Shown here in pieces: positions 26,463 to 35,393 of a DNA stretch of 64,000 bases (position 1 is the stretch's first letter; every line of letters starts with the position of its first letter). The stretch is from assembly GCF_009647655.1 (NCBI RefSeq), contig NZ_WJFD01000002.1:62001-126000 (forward strand), given 5' to 3'. Source of the stretch: Chitinophaga sp. SYP-B3965 (GTDB taxonomy: Bacteria > Bacteroidota > Bacteroidia > Chitinophagales > Chitinophagaceae). Below the pieces are notes generated by a model. That model was not told the DNA's origin, ran no database searches, and was given only the letters and a program-made list of their open reading frames with translations. Made by a program: the position numbers and the translations under genes.

Positions 26463-27314
26463 TTACTTAATGCTTTTAATATACTCATCTATCTCTGCAG
26501 CCAGCGCCGGATCCTTGATGAGCTTCCTGCACTGCCTTAGCAATTCGATGGCTTTATCTTTCTCTCCTTTGCTCTGATGTGCTACTGCCAGCAGGAAAAT
26601 GGCTTTCGGCTCCTCAGGATGGCGTTTCAAAACGCTTTCCATTCTGTCGATCGCTTTGTCAAACTGCCCGGAAGTGATGCTGAAATTGGCTAAAGTAAGT
26701 TGTGCGTCCAGGAAATCAGGATTCCTTTCCGCTACTTCCCGTAAAATACCAATACCCTTCATCGGCTCGCCGGTATTACTTACCAGCAACGATCCCTTCT
26801 TTATCTTCAGCGTGTCATTGTTAGGTTCAAGCGCGATAGCCCTGTCCAGCAACTCTAAAGCCATATTGGCTTCCCACATCCTTACGCCCGCGTCTTGTGT
26901 ATGCGAGAGATGGTCTAAAAATAAATTGGCTGCAAAGGTGAGGTTTTTTCCGGAATTTTCCAACTTAGCGGCTTCGGCTGCATAATATGCCGCTATAGGG
27001 AGCTCATTGAGATGGTCCCAAATAGTATAAAGCTGCCTGTAGGCAGTAGCCTGTTGTGTGCTAACGTCACCGCGTACAACGGTGTTCTCCAGTTGAGTGA
27101 TTTCAGCCAGCTTATCTGCAGGAACTTTCTCTTTTGCTTTTTTAAGCAAATCGGTAAAGTCCGCTACAGTGGCGGCCTGGCCTTCTGGCATAGTGTTCCC
27201 CGGAGCAGAGGCATGTTCATGCCCGTGCTCCTTCGGCGTTATACGACCAAATGCGAATAGAACCGACACTACGGCAACAGCAAGACCAATAAGAAGTAGT
27301 TGATTTTTTTGCAC
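26463..27314 (-). CDS. membrane-anchored tetratricopeptide-repeat protein
   Basis: 283-residue protein with one N-terminal helix (LLLIGLAVAVVSVLFAFG) and a short His-rich stretch (EHGHEHASA), then TPR helices from about residue 90 to 280 (for example FLDAQLTLANFSITSGQFDKAIDRMESVL and EPKAIFLLAVAHQSKGEKDKAIELL). It starts 23 nt after HU. Role unknown; probably a periplasm-facing scaffold. The gene order HU-TPR-COX24-like-rng is one I associate with Bacteroidota. Confidence 0.88.
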   Translation of the reverse strand: MQKNQLLLIGLAVAVVSVLFAFGRITPKEHGHEHASAPGNTMPEGQAATVADFTDLLKKAKEKVPADKLAEITQLENTVVRGDVSTQQATAYRQLYTIWDHLNELPIAAYYAAEAAKLENSGKNLTFAANLFLDHLSHTQDAGVRMWEANMALELLDRAIALEPNNDTLKIKKGSLLVSNTGEPMKGIGILREVAERNPDFLDAQLTLANFSITSGQFDKAIDRMESVLKRHPEEPKAIFLLAVAHQSKGEKDKAIELLRQCRKLIKDPALAAEIDEYIKSIK

Positions 27315-27337
27315 CTAAAAAATATTAGGATGCAAAT

Positions 27338-27625
27338 CTAAGAACTTTTAAGCTTCTTTACTTCGGCAACGAACTCTTTGGATGGCTTAAATGCTGGAAT
27401 GTAGTGCTCGGGGATTTCAACAGCAACATTTTTCTTAATGTTACGGCCAATCTTGGCTGCACGCTTTTTCGTAATGAAGCTACCGAATCCGCGAATGTAG
27501 ATATGTTCGCCATTTGCTAACGCCTCCTTAACTTCCTTGAACATGGCCTCGAGTGTTACTAACACATCTACTTTGGGGATGCCGGTTTTTTCAGCAATGT
27601 TGTTAATCAAATCAGCTTTTCTCAT
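27338..27625 (-). CDS. HU/IHF-family DNA-binding protein
   Basis: 95-residue nucleoid protein. The family core is complete: MRKADLINNIAEKTGIPK at the start, IYIRGFGSFITKKRAAKIGRN in the beta-arm, and PAFKPSKEFVAEVKK at the end. Dimeric DNA-bending function is established for the family; HU or IHF cannot be told apart here. Confidence 0.95.
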   Translation of the reverse strand: MRKADLINNIAEKTGIPKVDVLVTLEAMFKEVKEALANGEHIYIRGFGSFITKKRAAKIGRNIKKNVAVEIPEHYIPAFKPSKEFVAEVKKLKSS

Positions 27626-27650
27626 AATGAAGCGGAGGATTACTTGTTTT

Positions 27651-27658
27651 CAAAGTTA
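27651..27658 (-). promoter_or_regulatory. -7 box of the HU gene
   Basis: TAACTTTG on the minus strand, an exact TAnnTTTG, 25 nt before the ATG at 27625. Confidence 0.45.
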
Positions 27659-27849
27659 ATTAAAAAAAATTAAAGGCGGTAGTATCAAGGAAATAAAATT
27701 TAATTTTTTTTGTTATAGATACCGACAACAAAAAATGCCTTTATTTGTGCCTCAGATACCACCTAAATCCCTAGAATCCAATACTAATGAATACTTAAGG
27801 AACACGAATATATAAAAAAACATCGACATATATAAATTATTTTGTGCAA

Positions 27850-28908
27850 ATGAACGATACTAAACGATTTTTTACGGACTGTATCCTTACATGGAACCGC
27901 CTCCATAACCGCCGGACCATGCCCTGGAAAGGTGAAAAAAATCCTTATCGCATCTGGCTTTCAGAGATCATTTTGCAGCAAACCCGCGTTGAGCAAGGCT
28001 GGCCGTATTACGAAAGGTTCATTGGCAACTATCCTACGGTTGATAAACTGGCCAAAGCCCCGGAGGAAGAAGTCTTCCGCCTCTGGCAAGGCCTCGGCTA
28101 TTATGCCCGCTGTAAAAATATGCTGGCAGCCGCCCGCACCATTGCCTCCACACATAAGAACCAGTTCCCGCAGACCTACGAAGAAATTGCCGCACTCAAA
28201 GGTGTTGGCGCCTATACAGCCGCCGCCATTGCTTCTTTTGCTTTCAATCTTCCTTACGCCGTACTGGATGGAAATGTGTACCGTGTGCTGGCAAGGTATT
28301 TTGGCATAGATACTCCGATCGATACTACAGTTGGCAAAAAACTCTTTACCACCCTGGCTAATGAGGTGCTCCCTAAAGACCAGGCAGGCGCTTATAATCA
28401 GGCAATTATGGATTTTGGCGCGGTGGTATGTAAACCGCAGCAACCCTTGTGCCAATCCTGCTTACTGGCCTCAAAATGTGAGGCTTATCAGAAAGGACTG
28501 ACGGATCTTGTTCCGGTTAAATCCAAGAAGCTCAAGATCAAAAAGAGGTACTTTCATTACCTCCTGCTGGAACAGGAAGGCCGGGTTTTCATTCGCAAAC
28601 GCACCGGGAAAGACATCTGGCAGAACCTCCACGAGTTTGTTCTGTTTGAAACATCTGCTCCCGCCACCGATTCCGCCCTGCAACAATCCACTGGTTTTCA
28701 AAGTCTGCTGGGCGATCTCGACTACAAGATCGTGGATTCCACTGCAGAAATAAAGCAGCAGCTCACGCATCAGACCATCCATGCAAGATTTATCCGCTTA
28801 GAAGTGCCCTCCTCTTTTAAAATGCCGGATGGATATCAGCTGGTTACTGAAAAACAACTGCAAAAACTGGCCTTTCCCAAGATCATAGTGGATTACCTGC
28901 AACGATGA
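27850..28908 (+). CDS. mutY: A/G-specific adenine glycosylase MutY
   Basis: 352-residue repair enzyme removing A opposite 8-oxoG. It shows RTMPWKGEKNPYRIWLSEIILQQTRV with the catalytic Glu, the helix-hairpin-helix LKGVGAYTAAAIASFAF, the catalytic Asp in VLDGNVYRVLARY, the [4Fe-4S] pattern C-x6-C-x2-C-x5-C (CKPQQPLCQSCLLASKC) and a NUDIX-like C-terminal domain from about 230. ATG at 27850 chosen; a TTTG ends 5 nt before it. Confidence 0.96.
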   Translation: MNDTKRFFTDCILTWNRLHNRRTMPWKGEKNPYRIWLSEIILQQTRVEQGWPYYERFIGNYPTVDKLAKAPEEEVFRLWQGLGYYARCKNMLAAARTIASTHKNQFPQTYEEIAALKGVGAYTAAAIASFAFNLPYAVLDGNVYRVLARYFGIDTPIDTTVGKKLFTTLANEVLPKDQAGAYNQAIMDFGAVVCKPQQPLCQSCLLASKCEAYQKGLTDLVPVKSKKLKIKKRYFHYLLLEQEGRVFIRKRTGKDIWQNLHEFVLFETSAPATDSALQQSTGFQSLLGDLDYKIVDSTAEIKQQLTHQTIHARFIRLEVPSSFKMPDGYQLVTEKQLQKLAFPKIIVDYLQR

Positions 28909-29088
28909 CGCAGTAGAACCCAATTAGTACTATTACCTGTCTATTCTTCCCTAAAACTACCTACAGACAAAGCATTACAACGTTTAAGGAATGGTAAAAA
29001 TTCTATTCGTTGATTGGAAAAAAATATTAACTTTAGAAAGGTTGACCGTGAGATGAATTTTTTATAGGACAGATTAAAACCTACAATT

Positions 29089-29556
29089 ATGAGAGGTGTT
29101 AATAAAGTAATCCTGATTGGCAATCTTGGCAGAGACCCCGATGTTCAATTTCTGGAAGGTAATATCGCCGTGGCTAAATTCTCCCTTGCCACCACCGAAA
29201 CATTTAAAGACCGTGCCGGCAAACTCATTTCCCAAACAGAATGGCATACTGTAGTTCTTTGGAGAGGCCTGGCCGAACTGGCCCAGAAATACCTCCACAA
29301 AGGCAGTTTAGTGTACATCGAAGGGCGCCTGCGCACCCGGAGCTGGGAAGACAAAGAAGGAAACAAGAAATTTGCCACCGAAGTAGTAGGCGATAACCTG
29401 GTTATGCTGGATAAAAGGATGGATGTTAACAATGGCGACCACCATATTCCCCACCATGCCGCAGGATCATCTACCCCCGGCGGACCCGGAGCCCCTCACG
29501 GAGAGGGTTACGAACTTCCTCCCCTGAGCGAACCTGCCGACGATCTTCCTTTCTAA
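29089..29556 (+). CDS. ssb: single-stranded DNA-binding protein
   Basis: 155-residue OB-fold protein. Starts MRGVNKVILIGNLGRDPDVQF, contains the WHTVVLWRGLAELAQKYLHKGSLVYIEGRLRTRSW core, a Gly/Pro/His-rich linker, and ends in the acidic tip DDLPF that binds partner proteins in this family. It sits between mutY and gldE, a conserved Bacteroidota arrangement. Confidence 0.97.
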   Translation: MRGVNKVILIGNLGRDPDVQFLEGNIAVAKFSLATTETFKDRAGKLISQTEWHTVVLWRGLAELAQKYLHKGSLVYIEGRLRTRSWEDKEGNKKFATEVVGDNLVMLDKRMDVNNGDHHIPHHAAGSSTPGGPGAPHGEGYELPPLSEPADDLPF

Positions 29557-29597
29557 GTTAAGTTATAATAGACTATCCGCCCGTAACGGTAATTCTT

Positions 29598-29605
29598 TAT
29601 ATTTG
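29598..29605 (+). promoter_or_regulatory. candidate -7 box upstream of gldE
   Basis: TATATTTG, exact TAnnTTTG. A second exact match, TATTTTTG, is at 29655-29662, 16 nt before the chosen gldE start. Either could drive the gldE-gldD unit. Confidence 0.4.
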
Positions 29606-29678
29606 CATGCGGGAAAGCGATTCAACTCACGTCAGACAAGAATTACTTTCCCCTTATTTTTGACCAAAGCTTATTATC

Positions 29679-31025
29679 TTGGCTTACCCATCGGCTAGCA
29701 TTTTACCGTTTTCGAGTGTTTTGTTACAAGATCTGGCGTCACCGTCGCCCAATGTAGTGGTGTTTTTGCTGGTTATTTTCATCTTACTCCTGCTCACCTT
29801 CATTGTATCCGGCGCCGAAGTAGCTTTTTTTTCGCTTACCTACAAAGACCTGAATGTGCTCAAAACCCGGCAAAACAATGCCGGAAAAATGATCACACGG
29901 TTACTGGAGAACCCGAAACCATTACTAGCTTCCCTCCAGATCGCCAACATTCTGTTTAATATTGCCTTCATTTTCATTACCAACTACCTCATTGCACAGG
30001 TAGAAAGCCTGCGGGAGCTGGAATTCCTCTCCTTCATCGTGCGGATCGCCATCATCACTCTTGTACTGTTGTTCTTTGGCCAGATCCTTCCAAGGGTATG
30101 GGCCACCCAGAATAATATGCGTTTTGCTACTTATTTTGCCTGGTTCATCCATATTATCCATGCCACCCTGGAACCCATCAGCAATTTCTTTGTGAACATG
30201 AGCGAAGGCATTGAAGCCCGCCTCTTTCACAGAAGTACCCGGCCCATTAACTACCATGAGATCGATGAAGTGATCGAAATGAGTGTGGAACCCGGCGCCT
30301 CCCAGGAAGAAAAGAACATCGTGCGCGGCATCCTCAAATTTGGCAATATTGCTGTTAAACAGATCATGCGCACCCGCCTGGATGTAAATGGACTGGAATA
30401 TGATATGCCCTTTGGCGATGTGGTGAAAAAAGTAGCCGAACTCCACTATTCCCGCCTCCCCGTATATAAAAACAACCTGGATACCATCGTAGGCGTGATC
30501 CACACAAAAGATCTCCTGCAACACCTGGATAAAGGAAATAACTTCGACTGGCACGAAGTATTACGCCAGCCCTTCTTTGTGCACGAACACAAACTGATAG
30601 AAGACCTCCTCAATGAATTCCAGACCCGCCATATGCATTTTGCCGTGGTAGTGGATGAATTTGGCGGTACATCCGGCATCGTTACCCTGGAAGATATCAT
30701 GGAAGAAGTGATCGGGGACATAAAGGATGAATTTGACGAAGACGAGTTCAACTACAATAAAGTAAACGATCATACCTACGTTTTCGAAGGCAAAACCATG
30801 CTGAACGACGTTTGCCGCATCATGGACATTGCCCCGGATACCTTTGAATCCGTAAAAGGGGAAAGTGATTCCATCGGCGGGCTGATCCTTGAACTATCCG
30901 GCAAATTCCCGGAAGAGAACAGCGTGATCAGCTTTGAGCACTTTGATTTCACCGTACTCGAAGTCACCAAAATGCGCATCCAGAAAGTGCAGATCAGCAA
31001 TAAAACAGGTATTGAAAGCGAATGA
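29679..31025 (+). CDS. gldE: gliding-motility protein GldE (CNNM/CorC-type)
   Basis: 448-residue inner-membrane protein with a CNNM (DUF21) domain of several helices (about 25-190), two CBS domains (about 210-330; MRTRLDVNGLEYDMPF, LPVYKNNLDTIVGVIHTKDLL, VVVDEFGGTSGIVTLEDIMEEVIGDI) and a CorC_HlyC C-domain. Next to gldD this is GldE, needed for or supporting gliding/type IX secretion in Flavobacterium. The start appears to be TTG: a TGA is in frame 18 nt upstream and no ATG or GTG lies early in the frame. It overlaps gldD by 4 bp. Confidence 0.93.
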   Translation: MAYPSASILPFSSVLLQDLASPSPNVVVFLLVIFILLLLTFIVSGAEVAFFSLTYKDLNVLKTRQNNAGKMITRLLENPKPLLASLQIANILFNIAFIFITNYLIAQVESLRELEFLSFIVRIAIITLVLLFFGQILPRVWATQNNMRFATYFAWFIHIIHATLEPISNFFVNMSEGIEARLFHRSTRPINYHEIDEVIEMSVEPGASQEEKNIVRGILKFGNIAVKQIMRTRLDVNGLEYDMPFGDVVKKVAELHYSRLPVYKNNLDTIVGVIHTKDLLQHLDKGNNFDWHEVLRQPFFVHEHKLIEDLLNEFQTRHMHFAVVVDEFGGTSGIVTLEDIMEEVIGDIKDEFDEDEFNYNKVNDHTYVFEGKTMLNDVCRIMDIAPDTFESVKGESDSIGGLILELSGKFPEENSVISFEHFDFTVLEVTKMRIQKVQISNKTGIESE

Positions 31026-31618
31026 GACCGGTAATTTATTTTCTCCTGGCAGTTATACTCTGCACTGCGGCCTGCCAGCCACAAGGCTTTACGCCTAAAC
31101 CCAGAGGTTTTTTCCGGGTAGACTTTCCAAAAAAAGAATACCGCCTTTTCAATGAGCCGGGGTACCCCTACTCTTTTGAATATCCCGTATACGCCAACAT
31201 CGTAAAGGATACCCTCTTTTTTGATGCCAAAGCAGAAAATCCCTGGTGGATCAATGTGGAATTCCCGGAATTCAACAGTAAGGTGTATATGAGCTACAAA
31301 GTAGTAGGGCAGCAGAATTCGCTGGATAAACTCATTAACGACGCCTTCAAACTCACTTATAAACATACCCTCAAAGCAGATGGTATTGACGAAGTGGAAA
31401 TTAATACACCCAACAACGTTCATGGCCTGTTTTACCAGGTAGGCGGCAATGCGGCCTCGGCAAAACAATTTTACGCCACGGATTCAATACATCATTATTT
31501 GCGCGGAGCGTTGTACTTTTATGCTCCACCTAATGCAGATTCACTGGCCCCCATGCAGAAATTCCTACAGGAGGACATGTGGCATCTGGTGAATACGCTG
31601 AAATGGAAAGCTAATTGA
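31022..31618 (+). CDS. gldD: gliding-motility lipoprotein GldD
   Basis: 198-residue lipoprotein. Lipobox Cys at residue 18 (LCTAAC), then GFTPKPRGFFRVDFPKKEYRLF and PYSFEYPVYANI, the recognisable GldD start. GldD is essential for gliding and type IX secretion in F. johnsoniae. ATGA overlap with gldE indicates translational coupling. Confidence 0.94.
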   Translation: MRPVIYFLLAVILCTAACQPQGFTPKPRGFFRVDFPKKEYRLFNEPGYPYSFEYPVYANIVKDTLFFDAKAENPWWINVEFPEFNSKVYMSYKVVGQQNSLDKLINDAFKLTYKHTLKADGIDEVEINTPNNVHGLFYQVGGNAASAKQFYATDSIHHYLRGALYFYAPPNADSLAPMQKFLQEDMWHLVNTLKWKAN

Positions 31619-31625
31619 GTGAAAG

Positions 31626-32201
31626 ATGATAGTGATCGATGATAAACACATCAGCGATGATGTGATAGAAAAAAACTTCGTGTGCAACCTGAATGCATGC
31701 AAAGGCGCCTGCTGTGTAGCAGGAGATTGTGGCGCGCCCCTTGAGGAAGCTGAACTCAAGATCCTCAAAAAGATCTACCCTAAGATCAAACCTTACCTCC
31801 GCGAAGAAGGCATTAAAGAAATAGAAAAAACAGGACTGCATACCTGGGATGATGAACATGGTCATGTTACGCCCATCGTGAACGGCGCAATCTGCGCATA
31901 CGCCACCATCAATGAATCCGGCCACGTAGGATGCGGTATTGAAAAAGCATATAACGATGGCGTGGTGAATTATAAAAAGCCCATCTCCTGTCACCTCTAC
32001 CCCATTCGCATTACCAAATACGAATCTTTTGAAGCGGTGAACTACGATAAATGGAGCATCTGCAAACCTGCCTGCAAACTGGGCAATGAGCTGAAAGTGC
32101 CTGTTTACAAATTCCTCAAAGAAGCCATCACCCGAAAATATGGCGCTGAATTTTATGCTGTGCTGGATAAGATAGCTACTAAGCAGCATTTAAATGATTG
32201 A
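31626..32201 (+). CDS. DUF3109-family cysteine-rich protein
   Basis: 191-residue cytosolic protein with eight cysteines arranged as in DUF3109/YkgJ-like clusters: CNLNACKGACCVAGDCG near the N-terminus, then CAY, CGIE, CHLYPIRI and CKPACKLG. Likely a metal or Fe-S site; function unknown for the family. It starts 7 nt after gldD and so probably belongs to that transcript. Confidence 0.9.
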   Translation: MIVIDDKHISDDVIEKNFVCNLNACKGACCVAGDCGAPLEEAELKILKKIYPKIKPYLREEGIKEIEKTGLHTWDDEHGHVTPIVNGAICAYATINESGHVGCGIEKAYNDGVVNYKKPISCHLYPIRITKYESFEAVNYDKWSICKPACKLGNELKVPVYKFLKEAITRKYGAEFYAVLDKIATKQHLND

Positions 32202-32222
32202 TATCACTATCTTTACAGGCAT

Positions 32223-33602
32223 ATGAATAAGACGGCAAGCACCTTTCTTTCCGAAAGCGAAATAAAAGCGGCTGATCTGAGTCACCGCAAAACGATCAAC
32301 TTCAATATCAGCAAGTACAATGCGGCCGTTAAAAATGGCAAGCATCAGTTCGCTGATCTTCCTACTGCGCGTGAACGGGCGAAGAACGTGAAATGGAAAG
32401 CCATTGAGAACCTGGACAAATACCTGGAAGATTTTGAAATGAACTTTTTGAAACGCGGTGGAAAGGTGATCTGGGCAGAAACGGCAGAACAGGCAAGGGA
32501 AGCGATCCTCGAGATCTGCAAGGCAAAGAACTGTAAAACCGTTGTGAAGAGTAAATCGATGGCCACGGAAGAGATCCATCTGAACGATTTCCTCCAGGAG
32601 AACAATATCGAAAGTGTAGAAACGGACCTGGGAGAATACATTCAGCAACTGGATAATGAACCGCCGTACCACATTGTTACGCCGGCCATGCATAAAAGCA
32701 AGGAACAGATCGCGCAACTGTTCCATGAAAAACTGGGCACTGATCCGGGGCTTAATCCTGAACAGCTCACGCTTGTAGCCCGCCATAAACTTCGTCAGAA
32801 ATACCTGGATGCAGAAGTAGGCATCACCGGCGCCAACTTCATCATTGCTGACATTGGCGGCATTGCCGTTACAGAAAATGAAGGCAACGCACGGTTAAGT
32901 ACTTCTTTTCCTAAAACACATATCGCACTGGTTGGTATTGAGAAGGTACTGCCTTCCATGAATGACCTCGCGCTCTTCTGGCCACTGCTGGCCACTTACG
33001 GTACCGGGCAACAGATCACTTCTTACAATACCATCTTCACGGGCCCACGCCAGGAAGGGGAAATTGATGGGCCTGATGAGATGTATGTGATCTTTTTAGA
33101 CAACGGCCGTACGAACATCCTCAAAGATGAAGTAGCGCGTGAAAGTCTTTACTGCATTCGTTGCGGTTCCTGTTTGAACGCTTGTCCGGTTTACAAGAAT
33201 ATCGGCGGCCATACTTACAATACTACTTATAGCGGTCCTATCGGTGCGGTGATCACACCTCATCTGCAAGGGATGGAAAAATATATGCACCTCAGCTTTG
33301 CGTCTTCCCTTTGCGGGAATTGTACCGAGGTTTGTCCTGTGCGCATTAATCTTCATGAGCTTTTGCTGCATAACCGGCATCAGGCTGTGGAACAGAATCA
33401 TACTACCGGGGCTGAGAAGCTGGGTTGGTTTGGCTGGAAACAGGCTTGTCTGAGCCGCAGGATGATGAATCTCGTGGGGGGTAAAACGAAGAACCTTGTT
33501 GTGGGGAAATTATTCGGGAATGCATGGGGTAGTGATGAACGAGAGATGCCTGTGTTTGCGCCGAAGTCATTTAACCAGTTGTGGAAGGAGAGGAAGAAAT
33601 AA
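32223..33602 (+). CDS. lutB: LutB/LldF-type iron-sulfur protein
   Basis: 459-residue protein. An N-terminal LUD (DUF162) domain (about 60-295; KSKSMATEEIHLN, NFIIADIGGIAVTENEGNARL) is followed by two 4Fe-4S clusters: CIRCGSCLNACPVYK (about 310-324) and CGNCTEVCPV (about 364-373). This is LutB, part of the LutABC L-lactate oxidation complex. No lutA or lutC lies next to it in the window, so partners must be encoded elsewhere or the protein acts differently. Confidence 0.9.
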   Translation: MNKTASTFLSESEIKAADLSHRKTINFNISKYNAAVKNGKHQFADLPTARERAKNVKWKAIENLDKYLEDFEMNFLKRGGKVIWAETAEQAREAILEICKAKNCKTVVKSKSMATEEIHLNDFLQENNIESVETDLGEYIQQLDNEPPYHIVTPAMHKSKEQIAQLFHEKLGTDPGLNPEQLTLVARHKLRQKYLDAEVGITGANFIIADIGGIAVTENEGNARLSTSFPKTHIALVGIEKVLPSMNDLALFWPLLATYGTGQQITSYNTIFTGPRQEGEIDGPDEMYVIFLDNGRTNILKDEVARESLYCIRCGSCLNACPVYKNIGGHTYNTTYSGPIGAVITPHLQGMEKYMHLSFASSLCGNCTEVCPVRINLHELLLHNRHQAVEQNHTTGAEKLGWFGWKQACLSRRMMNLVGGKTKNLVVGKLFGNAWGSDEREMPVFAPKSFNQLWKERKK

Positions 33603-33908
33603 TTTTTTTACAGGGACTTTGCCGCGCAGCAAAGGGCGGAGGTTTCTTTTTTTGGGGTAGGTTTCAACATCTTTAAAAAGAAGTTCTTCCTTAAATAATG
33701 TCGGGAATTTGCCGCGCAGCAAAGGGCGGAGGTTTCTCTTCTTTTGGGGTAGGTTTCAACATCTTTAAAAGAAATTCTTCCTTAAATAATGTCGGGAGTT
33801 TGCCGCGCAGCAAAGGGCGGAGGTTTCTCTTCTTTTGGGGTAGGTTTCAACATCTTTAAAGAAGTTCTTCCTTAAATAATAAAACATACTCTCTGCCGCC
33901 AGGGTTCT
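33603..33908. other. repeat-filled intergenic region
   Basis: 306 bp between the convergent lutB and anti-sigma-like genes, almost wholly occupied by the tandem repeat and one ACTCTCTGCCGCCAGGGT segment that also occurs in the 39780-39965 array. No conventional gene or terminator seen. Confidence 0.7.
33613..33880. repeat. three-copy tandem repeat, about 90-bp unit
   Basis: Three near-identical units; the landmark GCCGCGCAGC starts at 33621, 33711 and 33802 (periods 90 and 91). Each unit runs from GGGA(A/G)TTTGCCGCGCAGC through GGGGTAGGTTTCAACATC to TTCTTCCTTAAATAATGTC. Copy 1 has a 2-bp deletion in the TCTTCTTTT stretch. A 29-bp core (33794-33822) recurs with one mismatch at 39681-39709. 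On the minus strand copies 2 and 3 each contain a 23-codon ORF (33691-33762 and 33782-33853). Confidence 0.9.
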
Positions 33909-35393
33909 TTACTCTGATTTTTTAATCAACCCAACCGGCACCAACACCTTCACCGTCGCCTTTTTATTATTGGATGCAGGTAGCCATTTAGGCCCTTCTT
34001 TTATATGCTGGATAGCAATACTGTCTGCTGTTTTTCCTAAGCCCTGTAATACCTTAAAATCCTGTAAAGTACTATCCGGCATTACGCTGAAGGAGATCTG
34101 TACTGAGCCGGTTACGGGAGTTTTCAGATCTGGTATTTCTATTGTTTTTATGGTGATCAGGTAAATGCTGTATGCTTCATCACCAATTAACGGATAAGGT
34201 GACTGCTGAAGGGTTTTCTTTGCTTTATTGCTATAACCTGCTATGACTGTTTCCGTCAATCGTTCATTGTTTGCAGGCAGGGCTACATTCAGGTTGCTGG
34301 TACTTAACGGAACGGTTACTTCCTTCTTATCATACCCCAGGAAAGAGAACGCCAATTCTGCTTTATCCTTAGCAGCAAACAGCGCAAAACTACCGGCAGT
34401 ATCAGTAACTGCTCCCTTGCTGGTGCCCTTTAAAAGTATGGTCACACCAGGCATCCGTTTGCCTGTTTTTTCATCTACCACCACACCACTGATCTTGCGT
34501 ACATTATCGTCAGTATAATAATTAGAGAAGTTTGATTTTGCACCGGTTACGAGGCCTTCTACTTTTGAATCCAGTTCACCTGGTTTTGGTTTATTACTGC
34601 CAATGTAAACGGTATCGATATTTTTTGAAAAGAAGGAATAGCCTGAATCAAGTGACCTGGGTGCTGGAACACCTCCGTATCTTCTCTCTGCTGCCTGTTT
34701 TGCTTTTATAGAAGTGATCACTACTGCCCCGTTTGCAGCTCTTGCACCATATAATGCAGTAGCAGACGCATCTTTCAATACCTTCATATCTGCAATTTCT
34801 GTCGGATTGATGGAATCTACATTAACAGGTACGCCATCCAATAAGACCAATGCAGCGGAATCTTTTACTGTTGAATTACCACGGATCCTTATCTGAGGAG
34901 CGCTTTTTGCTTCTTCTGCTTCGGGGGCTGCTATTTCTTTTGCTGGTTTGGAGGCTGGAGCTGATCTGTTCAAACTCAATGCAGGTTGCGTTTTTTCCTC
35001 CTCAGCTATGGCTGTATCCACTTTAACACTATCCACAACAACAGGCGGCGCAACCTGTGCAATCTCTGGCTGCTTTTCAGACCTGTTCAGGAACAGCACC
35101 CCTGTAATACACAATAACACCAACACAGAAGCTGCTGCCAGCCAACGATAATCCATCACCCGCACCTTTTTGGAGGCAGGGCTTACCCTTTCCTGTAAAC
35201 GCCTTTGCAGTTCACTCATGGCGGACTGCTGATCTGCCGGATATTTTGCATATCCTTCCAGCGCTTCTGCCAGGAACGGATCATCCAGCGCCTGTTTTTC
35301 GAGGGCATGCATGGTTTTCCCATCCAGTTTGCCTTCCAGGTACTGGCGGATCAGTTCCGCCGTGGGGGTGATATATTGTTGATTATCAGCCAT
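33909..35393 (-). CDS. anti-sigma-like membrane protein with plug-like, CarboxypepD_reg and TonB-C-like domains
   Basis: 494 residues. Residues 1-80 are cytosolic and helical (LIRQYLEGKLDGKTMHALEKQALDDPFLAEAL), like zinc-free anti-sigma domains; a membrane helix spans about 84-102. The periplasmic part has a P/A/E-rich linker (105-165), a SusC-plug-like segment (168-230; LVLLDGVPV, EIADMKVLKDASATALYGARAANG), a carboxypeptidase-regulatory domain (about 301-372) and a TonB-C-like end (about 428-490; QISFSVMPDSTLQDFKVLQG). The ATG shares one base with the stop of an ECF sigma gene, so it is most likely that factor's regulator. Domain identities are by pattern only. Confidence 0.8.
   Translation of the reverse strand: MADNQQYITPTAELIRQYLEGKLDGKTMHALEKQALDDPFLAEALEGYAKYPADQQSAMSELQRRLQERVSPASKKVRVMDYRWLAAASVLVLLCITGVLFLNRSEKQPEIAQVAPPVVVDSVKVDTAIAEEEKTQPALSLNRSAPASKPAKEIAAPEAEEAKSAPQIRIRGNSTVKDSAALVLLDGVPVNVDSINPTEIADMKVLKDASATALYGARAANGAVVITSIKAKQAAERRYGGVPAPRSLDSGYSFFSKNIDTVYIGSNKPKPGELDSKVEGLVTGAKSNFSNYYTDDNVRKISGVVVDEKTGKRMPGVTILLKGTSKGAVTDTAGSFALFAAKDKAELAFSFLGYDKKEVTVPLSTSNLNVALPANNERLTETVIAGYSNKAKKTLQQSPYPLIGDEAYSIYLITIKTIEIPDLKTPVTGSVQISFSVMPDSTLQDFKVLQGLGKTADSIAIQHIKEGPKWLPASNNKKATVKVLVPVGLIKKSE

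Noticed and set aside
30776..31468. 230-codon minus-strand frame over gldE and gldD
   Set aside because: Antisense shadow of two coupled genes with clear protein families.
33613..33880. CRISPR array
   Set aside because: The 90-bp units are identical over their whole length and have no unique spacers; no cas genes are present.
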